Positions 63,073 to 64,000 of a stretch of DNA of 64,000 nt are shown here, in pieces. A model generated the notes under the pieces. The model saw nothing but the letters and a program-made list of their open reading frames with translations, was not told the origin of the DNA and ran no database searches. The translations under genes and the position numbers were made by a program. Origin of the DNA: Fasciolopsis buskii (Eukaryota > Platyhelminthes > Trematoda > Plagiorchiida > Fasciolidae); assembly GCA_008360955.1 (NCBI GenBank), contig LUCM01006482.1:232821-296820 (forward strand), read 5' to 3'. Numbering within the stretch: position 1 is the stretch's first letter; each line of letters opens with the position of its first letter.

Positions 63073-64000
63073 CTAAATGAGTGAAGGAAAGCAGAGAGAG
63101 AGAGGGAGAACCACGCGTATATGGCAGGTGAGAGGGTCATTTTTCCAAAAAAAGAAATGCTCTGCAAGAACTGCGGTAAAAGCCACCAGTAATCTTGAGT
63201 ATAAAAAATGAATCTCATATGGAATTCGAAAGCCGAAAAGGACAACATATAATATATTCTTAAAAAAAGAAGCCAGTAAACCCTAAAATTTAAGAACAAT
63301 AGACGGGAAAAGGGACGATTAAAAGCCCAATAAGGCAGGGAATGCAGAAATCTAAGGCAGTCGCGGAAAACGCACAATGAGCTCATTCGCCAAGCAAAAG
63401 GTATCAGTGATAACTCACGGCACATGGCACTTAGGACATACTATGAAAATACATCGGTAAAACGCAAGCATTCAGAAATCAGTTTTACTACCATCAATCA
63501 AAGTTAAAAACCAACATAAAAGAAAACACAAATTTCCAAGTCAGCACATGCAGACGGATCCATATTAATCAAAACTCAATTTCATCTACAAAGGTTGTTT
63601 TGTGGAATCTTCTCTCTGACCGTTTCAACACAATGCTCCTTCAAAGCTCCTTCAACTTAAATCGCACAAACTCCCTGGATTTGGAAGGCGCTCTCAGTTT
63701 GTATCTCATATGGTTTGGAGAGGCCAGTTTCAAGTGAGTCCCCTTTTTCCTATCACTGATTTTGGCAATTAGTATCAGCCATTTTGGTCATTCTGAGTGT
63801 TGCACTCAACTTGTTAAACATAGCCAAGGTTAACTACAAATCCTGTCATCAATCCTGAACCCCCTTCACATCATTTATCGTTCTGCTTACCCCCTTCTAG
63901 CACAGCTTTTAACAAAACGGAAAATCTCCTTTGCTAATATTCTGAAGGTTCTAAGAGTTGCAAAATAGAAAGAAGTATTAGCAAATATCATAAATTGATC
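63073..64000 (-). other. Intron upstream of the first visible BIRC6-like exon
   Basis: Contains the GA tract at 63091-63109 (the pyrimidine tract of the acceptor on the minus strand), a possible 22-nt micro-exon at 63440-63419 and a possible CR1 tail at 63600-63690. The next upstream exon is not securely seen. Confidence 0.5.
63600..63690 (+). mobile_element. Possible CR1-like LINE 3' coding end
   Basis: Reads LWNLLSDRFNTMLLQSSFNLNRTN, resembling the LWNSLPxxxF...SFKxxLNxxL tail that closes many CR1/Jockey RT proteins. Only this short block supports it. Confidence 0.3.

Noticed and set aside
1..64000. CRISPR arrays, bacterial operons, functional tRNA or rRNA genes
   Set aside because: No regularly spaced direct repeats, Shine-Dalgarno-led gene runs or complete RNA genes were seen; the window is eukaryotic.

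Overview
The window reads as a piece of a repeat-rich flatworm genome, most likely a digenean trematode. There are no operons or bacterial signals. One large spliced gene lies on the minus strand, with introns of 0.7 to 7.9 kb. Almost everything else is decayed retroelement sequence of types common in trematodes: Penelope-like with GIY-YIG, RTE-like and CR1/Jockey-like LINEs, Ty3/Gypsy, and tRNA-derived SINEs. The organism is inferred; no rRNA or mitochondrial marker is present.

The real gene occupies 63072 down to 30097 and is the C-terminal part of a BIRC6 (BRUCE/Apollon) orthologue, the giant hybrid E2/E3 ubiquitin ligase and IAP protein. I assembled ten exons by hand (63072-62570, 57349-56998, 54723-53948, 49658-47384, 45138-44399, 36523-36219, 33236-32997, 32171-31983, 31265-31152, 30198-30097). 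All nine junctions have GT-AG ends and matching phases, giving one open frame of 1864 codons plus a stop. The first four exons encode a long helical scaffold and the fifth a diverged Ser/acidic linker. Exons 6-9 encode the UBC (E2) domain with an intact catalytic Cys, and exon 10 a short helical tail. The N-terminal part, including the BIR domain, must lie beyond base 64000.

Region by region. 1-1700: 5'-truncated Penelope-like element. 1.7-12 kb: mostly unassigned repeat-derived DNA with a nested foldback at 4.17-4.74 kb. 12.6-14.5 kb: dead Ty3/Gypsy pol. 16.2-17.3 kb: RTE-like reverse transcriptase remnant. 17.3-26 kb: nothing recognised. 26.2-27.9 kb: second Penelope fragment, a foldback repeat and a long imperfect palindrome. 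30-63 kb: the BIRC6-like gene, whose introns carry RTE and CR1 remnants (all antisense to the gene), tRNA-derived SINEs (all sense) and a striking pair of inverted exon-like repeats flanking exon 6.

The most interesting signal is that inverted pair (35.06-35.33 kb and 37.71-37.97 kb). The copies are about 94% identical, far less decayed than the other repeats. Each looks like a terminal exon (3' splice site, short open frame, stop). Together they bracket the exon that begins the E2 domain, so the pre-mRNA could form a roughly 245-bp duplex looping out exon 6.
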